From assembly GCA_903772945.1 (NCBI GenBank), contig CAICTM010001940.1:1-20475 (forward strand): 20,475 bases of DNA. The letters are read 5' to 3'. This stretch comes from Seminavis robusta (taxonomy: Eukaryota; Bacillariophyta; Bacillariophyceae; Naviculales; Naviculaceae). Shown here one piece after another: positions 1 through 9,767 of the stretch (positions are counted from its first letter, which is position 1; the number at the start of each line of letters is the position of its first letter). Both the position numbers and the translations under genes were made by a program. The notes under the pieces were generated by a model. That model was given only the letters and a program-made list of their open reading frames with translations, was not told the DNA's origin and made no database searches.

Positions 1-778
1 CGGCAGGCTTTACACAAAGGAAGCGCAAGATTCGCCTCGAGATTGAGATCAACAACATTAGCAGTGCTACCGAAGTTGCGAGTTTGGCAATTCAGGTACG
101 CTTTTGTTTTGCTGGCTGGTTGTAAGGGTTGCCGTCGAAAACTCCCACATGTACATGCCGTCTCACACATCTCTCTGTTTCCTGCAGCTGAACAAGAACA
201 GTTTCAGTTTGAGTCCTGCATCGCAGCAGATTGTGTGCAACCCACCTGTTGCTAAAGGCAGTACTGGTCGCACGTTCTGTGAGCTTGTTATCAATGCGAA
301 CATGATGGCTCCTCCTCCTGCGGCGGGACAGCCAGTATCTCCCCAGGTTCAGATTGCCATCAAAAACATGACCAGTGGCACTGTGTTTTACTTTGCTGTG
401 AACTGCAACTTTGAAGCACTCTTTAGTGCCGACGGTGCCATGGAGCGTAGTGCTTTTATTGAAAGCTGGAAGTCAATTGATGACAGGTCTGAATTGTACG
501 GAACGGTTAGCGATTTGCCACCTGGTGCTGCCGACATCGAAAGCGTTCAAAAGAAGTTCTTGCAGAACAATGTCTTCTTCATTGCCCGCCGTCCCGTCCC
601 TGGTGCTGAGGGTCAGGAAGTTGTCTACTTTAGTATGAGAACTGTTTCTGAGATGGAGTTCTTGGCTGAACTAACCTTCAAGCAAGGCGTCAATGCCTGC
701 AAAGTTTGTCTGAAGACAGAGAATACTGCATATGGACTCCTTGCAAAGCAGGCGTTGGAATCTCTTCTGCGTTATTGA
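1..778 (+). CDS. Beta-adaptin (AP-1/AP-2 large beta subunit), C-terminal appendage, 5'-truncated by the window
   Basis: This is the 3' end of a clathrin adaptor beta subunit, which links clathrin to cargo membranes at the Golgi/endosomes or plasma membrane. Exon 1 is 1-95 (codons begin at base 3) and exon 2 is 188-778, ending in TGA. They are separated by a 92-base intron at 96-187 with GTACGC donor and TTTCCTGCAG acceptor, phase 0. The join gives AIQLNKNSFSLSP, matching the IQFNKNSFG stretch at the start of the beta-adaptin ear. Other family signatures are KNMTSGTVFYF, DGAMERSAFIESWK and the platform subdomain NNVFFIARR followed by LAELTF. The protein ends in ALESLLRY, as expected for a complete C-terminus. 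The upstream trunk and hinge lie outside the window. AP-1 and AP-2 (often a shared beta in protists) cannot be told apart from the ear alone. Confidence 0.93.
96..187 (+). other. Spliceosomal intron in the beta-adaptin gene
   Basis: GT-AG intron of 92 bases, donor GTACGC and pyrimidine-rich acceptor TCTCTGTTTCCTGCAG. The exon-2 reading frame happens to stay open through most of it, but the spliced protein (AIQ joined to LNKNSF) restores the beta-adaptin sequence, so the upstream ATG at 104 is not a start. Confidence 0.9.
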
Positions 779-1017
779 GCATGAGGCGAATGCAACATTC
801 AGTAGCGACACAGCATTTGTGAAACCTAGCAATTAACATAGATCCTTAGGATTACCCTTTCTACCTAGGTTGACGTTTTCAGTTGTAGCTTTTGTCTGCA
901 CAGACCACAACACTCATTCAAGTGGGTCGACGTTCACGTACTAGTACGCACACAAAACTAATTAGGAATATTGAAAGGGAAAGCTATCAGACGGGGGGCT
1001 GGCAATCGGGGATCATT

Positions 1018-2928
1018 CTAGGCTCCTTCAACTCCTTCAACTTCCTCCAGTTCATCATCATCCAAAGGCGAATCCGTCTCGTCGGGGATGTCTTCAACAC
1101 GGATGAAACCACTGTGTCCCGAATGACGAGCCAATGATCTAAACTTGTCCATGATTGGCTCAATGTCTCCGGCGTCAATCTTTCCTAGATTCAGCAGAGA
1201 CGCAATCACAAACTCGTACTGGTCAACTCTTGTAGGGTCATCAGTTGAAGCCAGGTAGTGCATCATGTGCTTATTCACTTCCCTCCTTTCGAAGGCATGG
1301 TGGCGCCGAATCGCCTCAATCTCCTCCTTGAGAGAAGCCAAACGTCCCAATGCACTACCAGTCAGGTAAGTACTAAGCGAAAGGTAGATGATCTGAAATG
1401 GCCTCATGTACTCTGGCATGCTGAGATCCCCGTAGCCCACTGTTGTCGATGTCTGTACGGCCCAGTACATGCTATCAACCCAATCCCACTGCCTCTCGGG
1501 ATCGACTTCTGCAGGACAAAGGAAAGCATCATGAGACCCTGCAAACGCAATCAAGCCCTGCGTCAATCGAGAGATTGGACTCACCGGCATACTCCACAAA
1601 GAGTTGACTGGCAAAGATACCAATCAAGTTCAAAACGGTGAACTGGAACGCAACGTCAAATAATGAAATAATGGTGACTTTGCGAACTCGTTGATATAGG
1701 AGCTCCCCTTCCTGGAGAGGACCCTATGGTTTTGAACGAAACAGGAAGAAAGGTTAGGTCAACATTCCGCATGGGGTCGCAGCTGTCTCGATCCTCACAG
1801 ACTCACCTCGGGATATGTTAGGGGTGTCATATGAGCAATGTACTTGTAGAGATTCTTCATGGGGGACAAGGCGCTGTCTGCCGCGGCAGCAAAAGCCGTG
1901 ATGGCCACGATAATTGCAGCGATCATGTAGAACATGCCGATAGCCACTCTCCAAGCATCTTGTTTCTCCACGCTCAAATCACCATATCCTATAATATCAA
2001 CAGGCAACGGGAAAACGTTAGTGGCATGTTTCTTCCAACACATCAGTAGGGTGTTCCCAAAAATGATTGGCTTACCTACTGTGGACATCGTAGTGCTGGC
2101 AAAGTAGAGTGCATTGACCCAACCAGGAACTTTTGAATCTGAGGGACAGACCCCTTCATCTTTCATGATTACGCAAAAGAGGATGGGAGTAAGGAAGTAG
2201 AAGATGAGAATGATTCCAAAAGCCTTGAGGAGGTCATGGCGCATGAAAGGCCATCGCGACACCAACGTGGTGTGGAAGACTAAGGCATTGGAGATAGGGA
2301 AAAGAGAGCAGTTAGGTCTAAACTGGGTTGGTAGAGGAACTGGATCTGGCTGGCTCTGAAGCAACTTACAATTGAAGTCTTGGTAGTGAAAGTCATCGTC
2401 GGGTTCTAGACCGACGTTCTCTCCAACTATCTTGGCCTTCTCCAGAATTTCTGCCAAACACTGCGTATGGCTTAGGACGCCACAAAAGTGACTAGCTCTT
2501 GAGATGTAACCCTCCGTATCGCAGTCCGTGGCATCTTCTTGCACCTCATCATGATATCGCAGAATGTCGCTATACTTAACACGCGAGAGTTTCGAATACC
2601 CGTTGTCACAAGCGATCTTCCTGCAGTGCTTCAGGAATGTCTTCCTCGCTTTAAAGGTCACTGGAACCCGCTCATCTAACCGTTTCTGGATTTTCGTGGC
2701 CATCTTCTCCACTTTGCTTTCTCCAACTCGATAGGTGGTCAGCATGTGGAGATGACTGTTGGTGGACTTATTGACGGAATACCTCCTTGACAGCATATCT
2801 TCGTCGTCACTAGAGTTGCTGGTGGTCGTCAAATCTTTGCTGAATCCAGTTTCTTCATCTTCCATTCCCGATGGACCGCGATTCTCATCTTTCTTGGGAG
2901 GGACCGAAATGCGCACTGACTTGTTCAT
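1018..2928 (-). CDS. Two-pore-domain potassium channel (TPK/K2P type), five exons
   Basis: Predicted potassium-selective membrane channel with two pore loops per subunit. Exons on the minus strand are 2928-2370, 2279-2076, 1988-1807, 1723-1585 and 1538-1018 (TAG stop), giving 534 residues. Introns are 90, 87, 83 and 46 bases, all GT-AG. Residues 1-200 form a long polar cytosolic N-terminus. TM1 is near 202-225, then pore loop 1 with the filter TVGYGD (253-258), TM2 near 266-290, TM3 near 330-355, pore loop 2 with a second TVGYGD (394-399), and TM4 near 408-430. Residues 465-515 (YEFVIASLLNLGKIDAGDI, then DKFRSLARHSGHSGFI) resemble the C-terminal region of plant TPK channels with a degenerate EF-hand. 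The tail is acidic. The start ATG at 2928 is the first in the open frame. The first intron (2280-2369) keeps frame and lacks stops, so it could be retained to give 564 residues; its strong GTAAGT donor, pyrimidine tract and TTAG acceptor favour splicing. Confidence 0.9.
1989..2075 (-). other. 87-base intron splitting the first K+ selectivity filter codon
   Basis: Donor GTAAGC, acceptor ATTATAG, phase 1. The donor exon ends in ACA GTA G and the next begins GA TAT GGT GAT, so splicing rebuilds T-V-G-Y-G-D. The intron is 29 codons long with no in-frame stop, so an unspliced transcript would insert 29 residues into the filter and give a channel that should not conduct. Confidence 0.9.
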
Positions 2929-3759
2929 GGTTGATGATTTTTTCTTTTCCTGGTAGAGCTTTTAGCTCCTTGCTTTTGTGATGTTTCGTTTTGTGATGCA
3001 GCTGCTGCTTTTTGTGACGGTGGACAGGAATCCTTCTATCCGTACGGTACAGATAGAAAGCTAATGACAAACGCCAAACTCTCTTGCTTTCCTTCGCTGG
3101 GCCTTCAATCGCATCATTCAACCCTTCGGCAAACTCAACAGCTAGCCAACGATTACGTTGTACTAGCAGTTTGGAGTTTGAAGAGGAAGGAGCTGTAAAA
3201 CGTGGGAGCCTGGGGGCAACGTCCTTTAATTGATTGAGTCATGTTTCAATTTTTCAAAAGAACGGAGTATGTGTGACACATTCTGTGACTGGCTCACTCA
3301 GCCAACCCTTCCGAGAAAAACACCAACATTCCCCATGACGGCTCTTTCGACTTTCGAAGCAAGTAAGTGTTCCCCACAACGACGATTGCGGATTTCAATT
3401 CAAGTACCATCTTGCTTTAGGATCAGGAACATTCAAGCAAATCCATCTTTGAACGTACCCTTATTACAGTATCTTTGCCAATCCTTGTGGCAATGCGTTC
3501 CAAGCTCCTCGCTTCCGAGTCGGCTTGACTATTCTTGTAGCCATACACGTACGTGGTTCGTGCAGTACCGGTACCGGTACAGTACTCTTCGAGGCTCCCT
3601 CCAGTAGGCTCTAGGATACGGATTCAGCCAAAGCAACACTGGTGTATCACTGGCACAGTCATCTAAGAATTATTGCTAGAGGTGAGATCATGATTGACAA
3701 CCTGCCTAAAATCAGTTTGTAACACAGTTAGGATTTCCCACTCAGAGGGAACCTTCGGA
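2929..3759. other. Intergenic region without a supported gene
   Basis: 831 bases between the start of the potassium channel gene (-) and the 3' end of the NYN gene (-). It should hold the channel promoter/5'UTR and the NYN terminator. Open frames on both strands show no family features. The only distinct element is a perfect 16-base palindrome at 3565-3580, overlapping GTACCGGTAC units followed by AGTACT. Confidence 0.6.
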
Positions 3760-5968
3760 CTATTTCCTTGAAGCGACGAGTCGCAAAAGATCAGGTTCGT
3801 CGTCGCTCGAGTCCGAATCATGATCAAAGACCTCATCTGGAGACTTTTCTCCGCTCTCGGTGCTTGCCAGTTTCACTGCGCTAGTAGGAACTGAGGACAT
3901 CTCCAATCCAGCTTCAGCGGCTGCGTATGACAGCCCCACGGTTTGGTTCAAAGGTCCTTTGGCAAGAAAGAACAACTCCCTACCTTTGGCATTGGCAAAT
4001 ACCTGTTGCCTAAACTGAGGCTTCTGCATGGAAGCAAAGCTTTCCTGCAAACGACGGTTAACAATCTTACGATCAATGTACGAACCAGTCCTCTCCGCCC
4101 ATAGCAAATCGTAGACGAACTTCTCCTCGGCTGCAGTGTTGATTTTCTCGTCTTGGCCGCACTCGAACGCTTGCTTTCGAAAGAAGCGTGGAAGTGCTAC
4201 ACATTTTTGTTTTGTAACCTTGTAGGTAAAAACTCTCTTCGAGTTCTCTGCATGCAATATCCATAGTTTGGCAAGCCGCCTCGATGTACAGAGTGCTGGG
4301 TACCGCTGTGTCAAGAGCTTTCCCAACATTGTCATCTGGCAGTAGAGATCATCAAAACTTGCCAAGAACTCTAGGGTCTCAACCACTAGATCCACACCTC
4401 TCTCCTTAGTTCCGGCGTCCTTGTGGATCCAGTCTCGACATTCACCAGAACAAAAGAACTGCGTACCACAGTCGGAGAAGAAACCGTCGGACTGCGGTGC
4501 CATAGCGCCGCAAGGGCCACAATTCGTCATAGTTGCGCCATTGCCAGACCGATAAGTTGCGGCATGTTGATCAGGAATAGAGATTTCTTGCATCAAGGGG
4601 GCCGGGATCTGACGAATATCAATGAATGTGCCCAGACTCAACCAGCGATGATCGGAGGCTGCATCTAGCGCTGTGACTTGTGTTGGAAACATGTAAAACA
4701 GCCAGTCTGGAGAAGACTGAATGAAGGCTTTACTCGGGGGCGTCTTACTCGGAGGGCAATGCATCTTGCGAAGCAGAACAATGAAGGGTGCCTTTGAAGC
4801 TGCATCCAGTACCTTTGGCGGAAAACTTTGAAGCCCAGGGGGCAGCTTCTTTGACAAGGATAGAGCCGGTATCGTAGACGGATGACCAGCATGTAGTGGG
4901 AGACAAAGAGTCTTCAGCGCCCCGTCGCCATTCTCAATGACGACACCCTCGTCGATGGCCCTCGCGAGGAAATTTTGAATGGAAATTCGTTGAGGAAATC
5001 GACCTGGGTTGGTGCTGCGCAGTGCAATGCCGATTGCCGACTTCAAGGGTGCCAGGGTACCACTCTTTTGGCTCGCCGCCTTGAGGACGGTGTGTAAGAG
5101 CTCGACGTCGTCTTTCCATGCCTCGTCTGCAGGCAGAGGACGAAATGGTTTGTCCCACGCGTTCGTGAAAGTGGCCTTTGATTGTGACGATTCCTCTACC
5201 GACTGCGTTTCAGGTGTGATTCGGCCATATATTGGCTGAAGTATGTCTGTTTCCCAACGCATCTTCATATCGGAGTTGACATGTAACATGGACTGCATTG
5301 TCCCTCGAGAAATAACAATGGTCCTCCATTGAGGGCGCTGGAGAGTTGCCAGGAGGTATGCATAGTCCACGTCTCCAGTTATGAAGCAAAGCGTGGCGCA
5401 TTCCGGGTGCTGAAAGGCAAAGTGCATAGCGTCGACTATGATCATCTTGTCCGCAACTTCTTTCCTGCCATGATGTGGGCAATCGACCAGGTGACATCCT
5501 GAGTTGCGACTCGTTAGCAAGTACGGTGGCGAGATGATCCATCCACAACACATAAGGCATTTCGTTCATACCTGAAAGCTGTAGGTCGGATCTCTTCTCT
5601 TGTGGGATATTATTCAACCCAATACTTGCATAGCCGCGAAACTGAATAAGATCCCCATGTGGCGCGAGGATGGATTTGAGACTGGTCGTAATGTCCCGCC
5701 CACTCGTATCTGTAGGCACAGGCATATTTTCCAGATCCCAGAAGATAGCCATCGGCGATTTGCTCTTGTCGACTTCCTTGGTTGCTATGGCTACCATATC
5801 TCGAGCAGTGAGTATGGGGATGCCTCCAGTGATGAGGTCCTCTACGATGGCATTCTTGTCCTCTCGGCGGAAAGAATCCCAGGATGCGCCTAGCGCTACC
5901 GCTTTCTCCCCCCATTCTCGAAAGCATGGATAATCAGCGGTCTTTACCCACTCCTCAAAGGAGTCCAT
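3760..5968 (-). CDS. NYN-domain (PIN-like) putative ribonuclease with possible OST-HTH-like and Cys-rich finger domains
   Basis: Exons are 5968-5572 and 5498-3760 (TAG stop); the intron 5499-5571 (73 bases, GTATGA...CTCAG) is phase 1. The product is 711 residues. The spliced exons form an NYN domain at about residues 70-205: FWDLEN (Asp78), GRKEVADKMI (Asp149) and FITGDVDYAYLL (Asp175, Asp177) are the acidic metal-binding positions of this nuclease fold (MARF1/LabA type). Residues 1-65 are a helical region with DLITGGIPILTARDMVAIA, perhaps SAM-like. Residues 262-325 (LLHTVLKAASQKSG, then SAIGIALR, then FLARAIDEGVVI) look like an OST-HTH/LOTUS winged helix; this is tentative. A Cys cluster at 459-492 (CGPC, then FCSGECRDWIHK) is MYND-like but with an incomplete ligand pattern. 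The C-terminus is acidic and Ser-rich. By family the role is RNA cleavage or RNA-guided silencing; the substrate is unknown. Confidence 0.85.
5499..5571 (-). other. Intron inside the NYN domain
   Basis: GT-AG intron of 73 bases; the join DLQLS-G-CHLVDCP brings together the N- and C-terminal halves of the NYN domain. Without splicing neither half has all the catalytic aspartates. Confidence 0.88.
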
Positions 5969-6250
5969 GGTGGTGGATTACAACTTACCAAAGCCAACTA
6001 TATTCTAAACAGGAGACAATTCAGGTTTTCAGGGAAACCTTCATCAGGATACAAGACGTCTTGAAAGTTTCATCTTGTTAATAAATAAGCCGGCAGAAGC
6101 TGTGTATCCGGAGCTTTGAGTTTGCAAAAGAACAAGCAGCCGGAGGCTGATGCCCTCAACTGTCAAAAAGAGATTTGATTCCGGAATCAAATCCTTAACA
6201 TCTTTGGTCAACTGGACACACTAGCACGTCTCAATAGCCAGCCAGTACAG

Positions 6251-6281
6251 GAAAGTCCCGCAAAATCTTACTTTGGCGACT
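6251..6281 (+). repeat. Left terminal inverted repeat of the transposon
   Basis: Begins GAAAGTCCCGCAAAA and ends ACTTTGGCGACT. It matches the reverse complement of 11339-11368 except for one extra C and two substitutions. Confidence 0.82.
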
Positions 6282-6370
6282 CTGACGTGGCAGTAATTAA
6301 GCACTTTCTGGCAAAATTCGCTTCAAAGAAAACTGTTGATAAGTCTTCGCCAAAAGTTGATTCCGTTTAA

Positions 6371-6510
6371 ACAGTGTTGAATAAGTGTTGAAAAAGTGTT
6401 GAAAAAGTGTTGGATTTAAGGTTGAATCCTTTTCAACAGTGTTGAATCTACTGTTGAATTTTATAGTCGCTTTTTCAACCGTGGTGTCAACACTCGAAAA
6501 TCAACAGTGG
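6371..6510. repeat. Left subterminal iterons (GTGTTGAA family)
   Basis: Four near-tandem copies of AAGTGTTGAAA-like units occupy 6371-6413. A 15-base odd palindrome, TTCAACA-G-TGTTGAA, follows at 6432-6446, then inverted half-sites (CTGTTGAA, TTTTTCAAC, TCAACACT, TCAACAGT) to 6510. Similar arrays just inside transposon ends are usually transposase or accessory-protein binding sites; that role is inferred here. Confidence 0.8.
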
Positions 6511-6633
6511 AGATAATAGCAGCAAGAACCACTCTCCGGTCCACCGACTCGACTCTACTCTATCGAGTTGATGCATGTTGTTGTCTCTTGCTTGTGTATT
6601 GTTGTTGTGAACACTTGATCCATTGCCATTGAG

Positions 6634-7557
6634 CTAGCTGGGGTCAGGGTAGGGATCAAACAAACTGTAGCTTCCATTGTCGAATTGATAGCAGCAAATC
6701 GCCGTGACAGCTTCAAAGCAAGACCTGTGCGCGATTAGGAAGTCGCCTTGGCTGTGTCGAAAGAGTGTAGAAAGAACATCCCATTTTTTAAGAAACAGGT
6801 TGAACTTTTCTTGACGCGAAAGGGCACGATCCTTAAACTCTTCAATATCATGGGGGTCAAACTCGTTCTTGGTGCTGATCACATCCATCTCCTCCTCGGC
6901 CTCATAGATGCCATCGGCAAGAATTCGTAGCTCTTTGGTATTCTTGTCATTGTAGGCTCGAAGCTTTGGGAGTAGCTCTTCTCTAGCAACCTCAAGGTCA
7001 TTGTGTAAACCGGGTGGTGTTGGGCCGTGGAGCCAAATCAGTTTCACTTTGTTGATGCTCAATCCAACTTAGTAGTTCAAGGCAGCGTCTCCTCCAAACT
7101 TGTGACTTGACCAGATCTTGGAGAAAGGCCTTGGCTCCTCGATAGGACAATGTGTGCCATCAACTGTAAGGAAAAATATCATTCCATCGTCAGCCTCCTC
7201 CCAAGTGAGCATCTTCCCTTTGAGCAGCTTCTGAATTTTCTTCACATAACTCCAGCACCACTTGCGGATAGTGTTGTCACTTCCAATCTTGAAGAAAGAC
7301 ATCAGATCAAGCTCAGTGTCGTTTTTGTAAAGAAATCTGAGAGCTATGAATAAGTGCATTGGTTTGCTTTTCTTGTTTACTTCACCCATCGAAATGAGGT
7401 CCGTCCACATCTGCTCACACGTAATGGGTTTGGCTCCATATGCGTTGGTAAAGCGCTCGATTACTGAAGTTTCTTTCAGAAACTCCCATCGTTCCACTCC
7501 AAGGATATCCATTCCGAAGGCAAGGAATTGTCGAGCATTGAAAGCTTCAGCTGCCAT
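6634..7557 (-). pseudogene. DDE transposase (PIF/Harbinger, IS5-like) interrupted by one in-frame TAA
   Basis: One reading frame of 308 codons from ATG (7557) to TAG (6634-6636), broken only by TAA at 7069-7071 after codon 162. The catalytic triad is readable: Asp133 in TVDGTHCPIEEPRP, Asp215 in ILADGIYEAEE, Glu250 in ALSRQEKFNLFLKK. Conserved neighbours are SSHKFGG before the stop and SINKVKLIWLHGP after it. The domain ends with FEAVTAICCYQFDNG. The stop falls in LNY-stop-VGLSIN, where related transposases would have an ordinary residue, so it looks like a point nonsense mutation. The family's usual GDGGY-like second motif reads ADGIY here. The truncated 162-residue product lacks two of three catalytic residues. 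Programmed readthrough cannot be excluded. It is divergent from the accessory gene at 7922. Confidence 0.85.
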
Positions 7558-7921
7558 CGTTGTTTCTTTATTTGTTGTGTGGCGAAAGACAAAGTGCCGA
7601 TGCAGATCCTCGGTCGTCAGCGTGGGAAATTCGATTTTCAGTCATGCCAAGGAGTTGTCGTGGTAGCTCGCCCAGCGATTGTTCTCGGAAGCAGTCCAGA
7701 TTTTGCTTCATCTATTTGAGCAACGTGTTGCACCACTCTCAAGTCGAGCATGGCTGCAATGAATATCTTCATGTATAAAGATATCAAGGCGGGAAAGAAT
7801 CTGATTCCTGCTCTTGCCTCCACTTTTTGCATTCAAACGATTACAGGAAAGCTCCGAGCATTGGAATGGTGCCATTCCGGCTTCTTTCTTTCTTACCACT
7901 CCTCTTCACTAATCGTCCATC
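7558..7921. promoter_or_regulatory. Divergent promoter region of the transposon
   Basis: 364 bases between the start codons of the transposase (-) and accessory gene (+). It presumably carries both promoters and 5'UTRs. I see no clear TATA box and no GTGTTGAA array here. Open frames across it are low-complexity shadows. Confidence 0.5.
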
Positions 7922-9421
7922 ATGCCGACTGTTACGAGATCCGGAGGAAAACACAATTTGCCAGAGGCAGCTCCGCCGAAGGTTGTCGATGCTACTAAGA
8001 AGCAAAAGTCGTCCGGCAAAGCATTGACCAAGGTCCAACAGCATCAAATCCTCCTTGATATCGAGAAGCATCCGGGCTGCCACTTCAAAGATTTGCTCAA
8101 GACTTACCCTGACGTCTACGGAGTTGGTGACCCTATTCAGACATCTTATCGCAATCGGTTCAACTATCTGAAGGACCTGAAGAAGGCCAAGCCGAGGCAG
8201 TACTGGGATTTGTATTCCAAGGCAGGCAAGGTTGTGCTTGTGGGTGAAGAAGGAGACAACAAGAAGCAGCCAGCAACAGAAGAAGGAAAGCAAGAAGAAG
8301 TCGAAGAAGAAATAGTTGAAGACGTGGTTGAAGAAAACACGGCGGAAGAAGACGCGAAGGAAGAAGACAACGAAGTCCAGCCTGGTGAAGAAGAAGCCTC
8401 TACCATCTCAGAATTGACATCGCCTACATTTGGAGCTAGTGGTCACGGTCCCATAAAAAAAAGAGCAGTCAAGAAGAAGATTGCCGACACTACGCCAAGA
8501 AAGAAAAACACCAACCCCAAAATGCCATCATCATCGTCGAAGAAATCTTCTGCATCATCCAAGTTCGGCTCCCCTTCGGTCAGCAAAGCCAAACGATACT
8601 GCCAGTTTGAGAACATTCAAGAGGCCAAGTCATATGCTGATGAAATAATCGAAGTTGATTTTGATTTTCCCGAAAAGAATGGTGGCCCTCTCTTCTGGAC
8701 TCAACATGTTCCAGAGTGCAAGTCTCCTGATGGCTCGGAGTTGATTGACAAGGTCGTGATCCGCATGAATGCTATCATTGATTTCTCCGATGCTCATCGC
8801 TTGCAAGGGAAAACAGTTGCCTATGGAGCTGGCTTCATGCTAACAGTTCCTTGGGCTCCCGCTTTCATGCTCGAGCACCACAAGAAAATGTTCAAGAAAG
8901 AGATCAAGCCATGTGATCGTACCCGAGACAAGCACGCTACTGTGGCCAATGCTATCCTCAAGTCTGAGAATCCGGAGCATGGATTGGAGCCACGTCGTTT
9001 CAAACATGTGCTTTTCGTATTTCCAGATAGCATGATTGTTTCCACCAAGCTCGAAAGTGGGGAAGAGCCAGTGGCTGATCAGAAGCTCACTATTGGTCTC
9101 CGCATTTTCACTGTCAAGAAGACAACGGTTGGAGAGGGAGCTGATGAAGAAGACATGCCACAGACCTTCTGTCCTGGTGTGTTTGAATTCCGAGTGATTG
9201 ATGATGAAGCAGAGAGTGAGCTTAAACGCAAGAAGAAAGCCAAGAAGAAGGGACAATCTTTGAAGGATCTCTTTTCTGGCATGAAAGTCAATGAAGAAGG
9301 TGAGCCGGACGTCGATGACGATTCTAGCAGTAACAGCGGATCTAGTGCTGCTTCTTCCACTGGCACCAAACCATCATCCCCTATGGGAGGAGGCAATGAA
9401 AACCCCATGGAGGAGCTCTAA
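7922..9421 (+). CDS. Transposon accessory protein 1, unknown function, nuclear-type
   Basis: 499 residues from ATG 7922 to TAA 9419-9421. I do not recognise the family. Residues 33-100 (KALTKVQQHQILLDIEKHPG, then FKDLLKTYPDVYG, then FNYLKDLKKAKPRQYWDLY) form a compact basic helical domain that could bind DNA. Residues 110-165 are very Glu-rich. Residues 175-218 are Lys/Ser-rich with NLS-like KKRAVKKK and RKKN. Residues 222-425 form a globular domain rich in Phe and Trp (VDFDFPEKNGGPLFWTQH, VPWAPAFMLEHHKKMF). The C-terminus has a second Lys patch (KRKKKAKKKG) and an acidic Ser tail. Location inside the inverted repeats and divergence from the transposase suggest a role in transposition, as with the separate Myb-like protein of Harbinger elements, but no Myb signature is evident. 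The stop sits one base before a strong GTAAGT donor. Confidence 0.8.
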   Translation: MPTVTRSGGKHNLPEAAPPKVVDATKKQKSSGKALTKVQQHQILLDIEKHPGCHFKDLLKTYPDVYGVGDPIQTSYRNRFNYLKDLKKAKPRQYWDLYSKAGKVVLVGEEGDNKKQPATEEGKQEEVEEEIVEDVVEENTAEEDAKEEDNEVQPGEEEASTISELTSPTFGASGHGPIKKRAVKKKIADTTPRKKNTNPKMPSSSSKKSSASSKFGSPSVSKAKRYCQFENIQEAKSYADEIIEVDFDFPEKNGGPLFWTQHVPECKSPDGSELIDKVVIRMNAIIDFSDAHRLQGKTVAYGAGFMLTVPWAPAFMLEHHKKMFKKEIKPCDRTRDKHATVANAILKSENPEHGLEPRRFKHVLFVFPDSMIVSTKLESGEEPVADQKLTIGLRIFTVKKTTVGEGADEEDMPQTFCPGVFEFRVIDDEAESELKRKKKAKKKGQSLKDLFSGMKVNEEGEPDVDDDSSSNSGSSAASSTGTKPSSPMGGGNENPMEEL

Positions 9422-9422
9422 G

Positions 9423-9767
9423 GTAAGTAGCCGGTGAGTTGGCAGTGCAGGCACGCATCCATTATCTTGCTATTCGCCAATGGCAAGATACTAGATTGCA
9501 TCCTTCATCTATTATTTGTTCAAACTGTCAACTCACCGGCTGCTTTGTGCCTTGCACTTTTTCGATTGTTTTCCTTTCCTTCCTTGCTTCAGGCGGCTAC
9601 TTGAATGCATTCTAATTGGTCACGGCTGATTTGCTGGTTTGCTTTATTGAATGCGACACTATTGGTGGCTGGTTGCTTTTATGTTGTCCATCTTAGAGCA
9701 CTAGCTTGTAACTTCATTCAATACTAACTTCAGCTGTTGCTTTGATACACTACTTTGCTTCTAGCAG
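9423..9767 (+). other. Probable intron (345 bases) between accessory ORF and downstream exon
   Basis: Donor GTAAGT at 9423, acceptor TTTGCTTCTAGCAG ending at 9767. The frame is closed in the middle and no gene is visible. A second donor, GAAG|GTGAGC at 9300, lies inside the ORF and would splice to the same acceptor in the same phase. Confidence 0.55.

Noticed and set aside
1539..1584. Alternative acceptor GACGCAG within the 46-base channel intron
   Set aside because: It would put the second pore exon out of frame; the downstream TTTGCAG acceptor keeps GSHDAFLCP and TVGYGD in frame.
7841..8293. 150-codon minus-strand open frame opposite accessory gene 1
   Set aside because: It is antisense to a convincing coding frame, has no family features, and is explained by codon bias in the sense gene.
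7069..9421. UAA reassigned to an amino acid in this organism
   Set aside because: The lesions in the transposon could suggest it, since the other complete genes here end in TGA or TAG, but the sample is tiny, diatoms are not known to do this, and one of the lesions is a frameshift rather than a stop.
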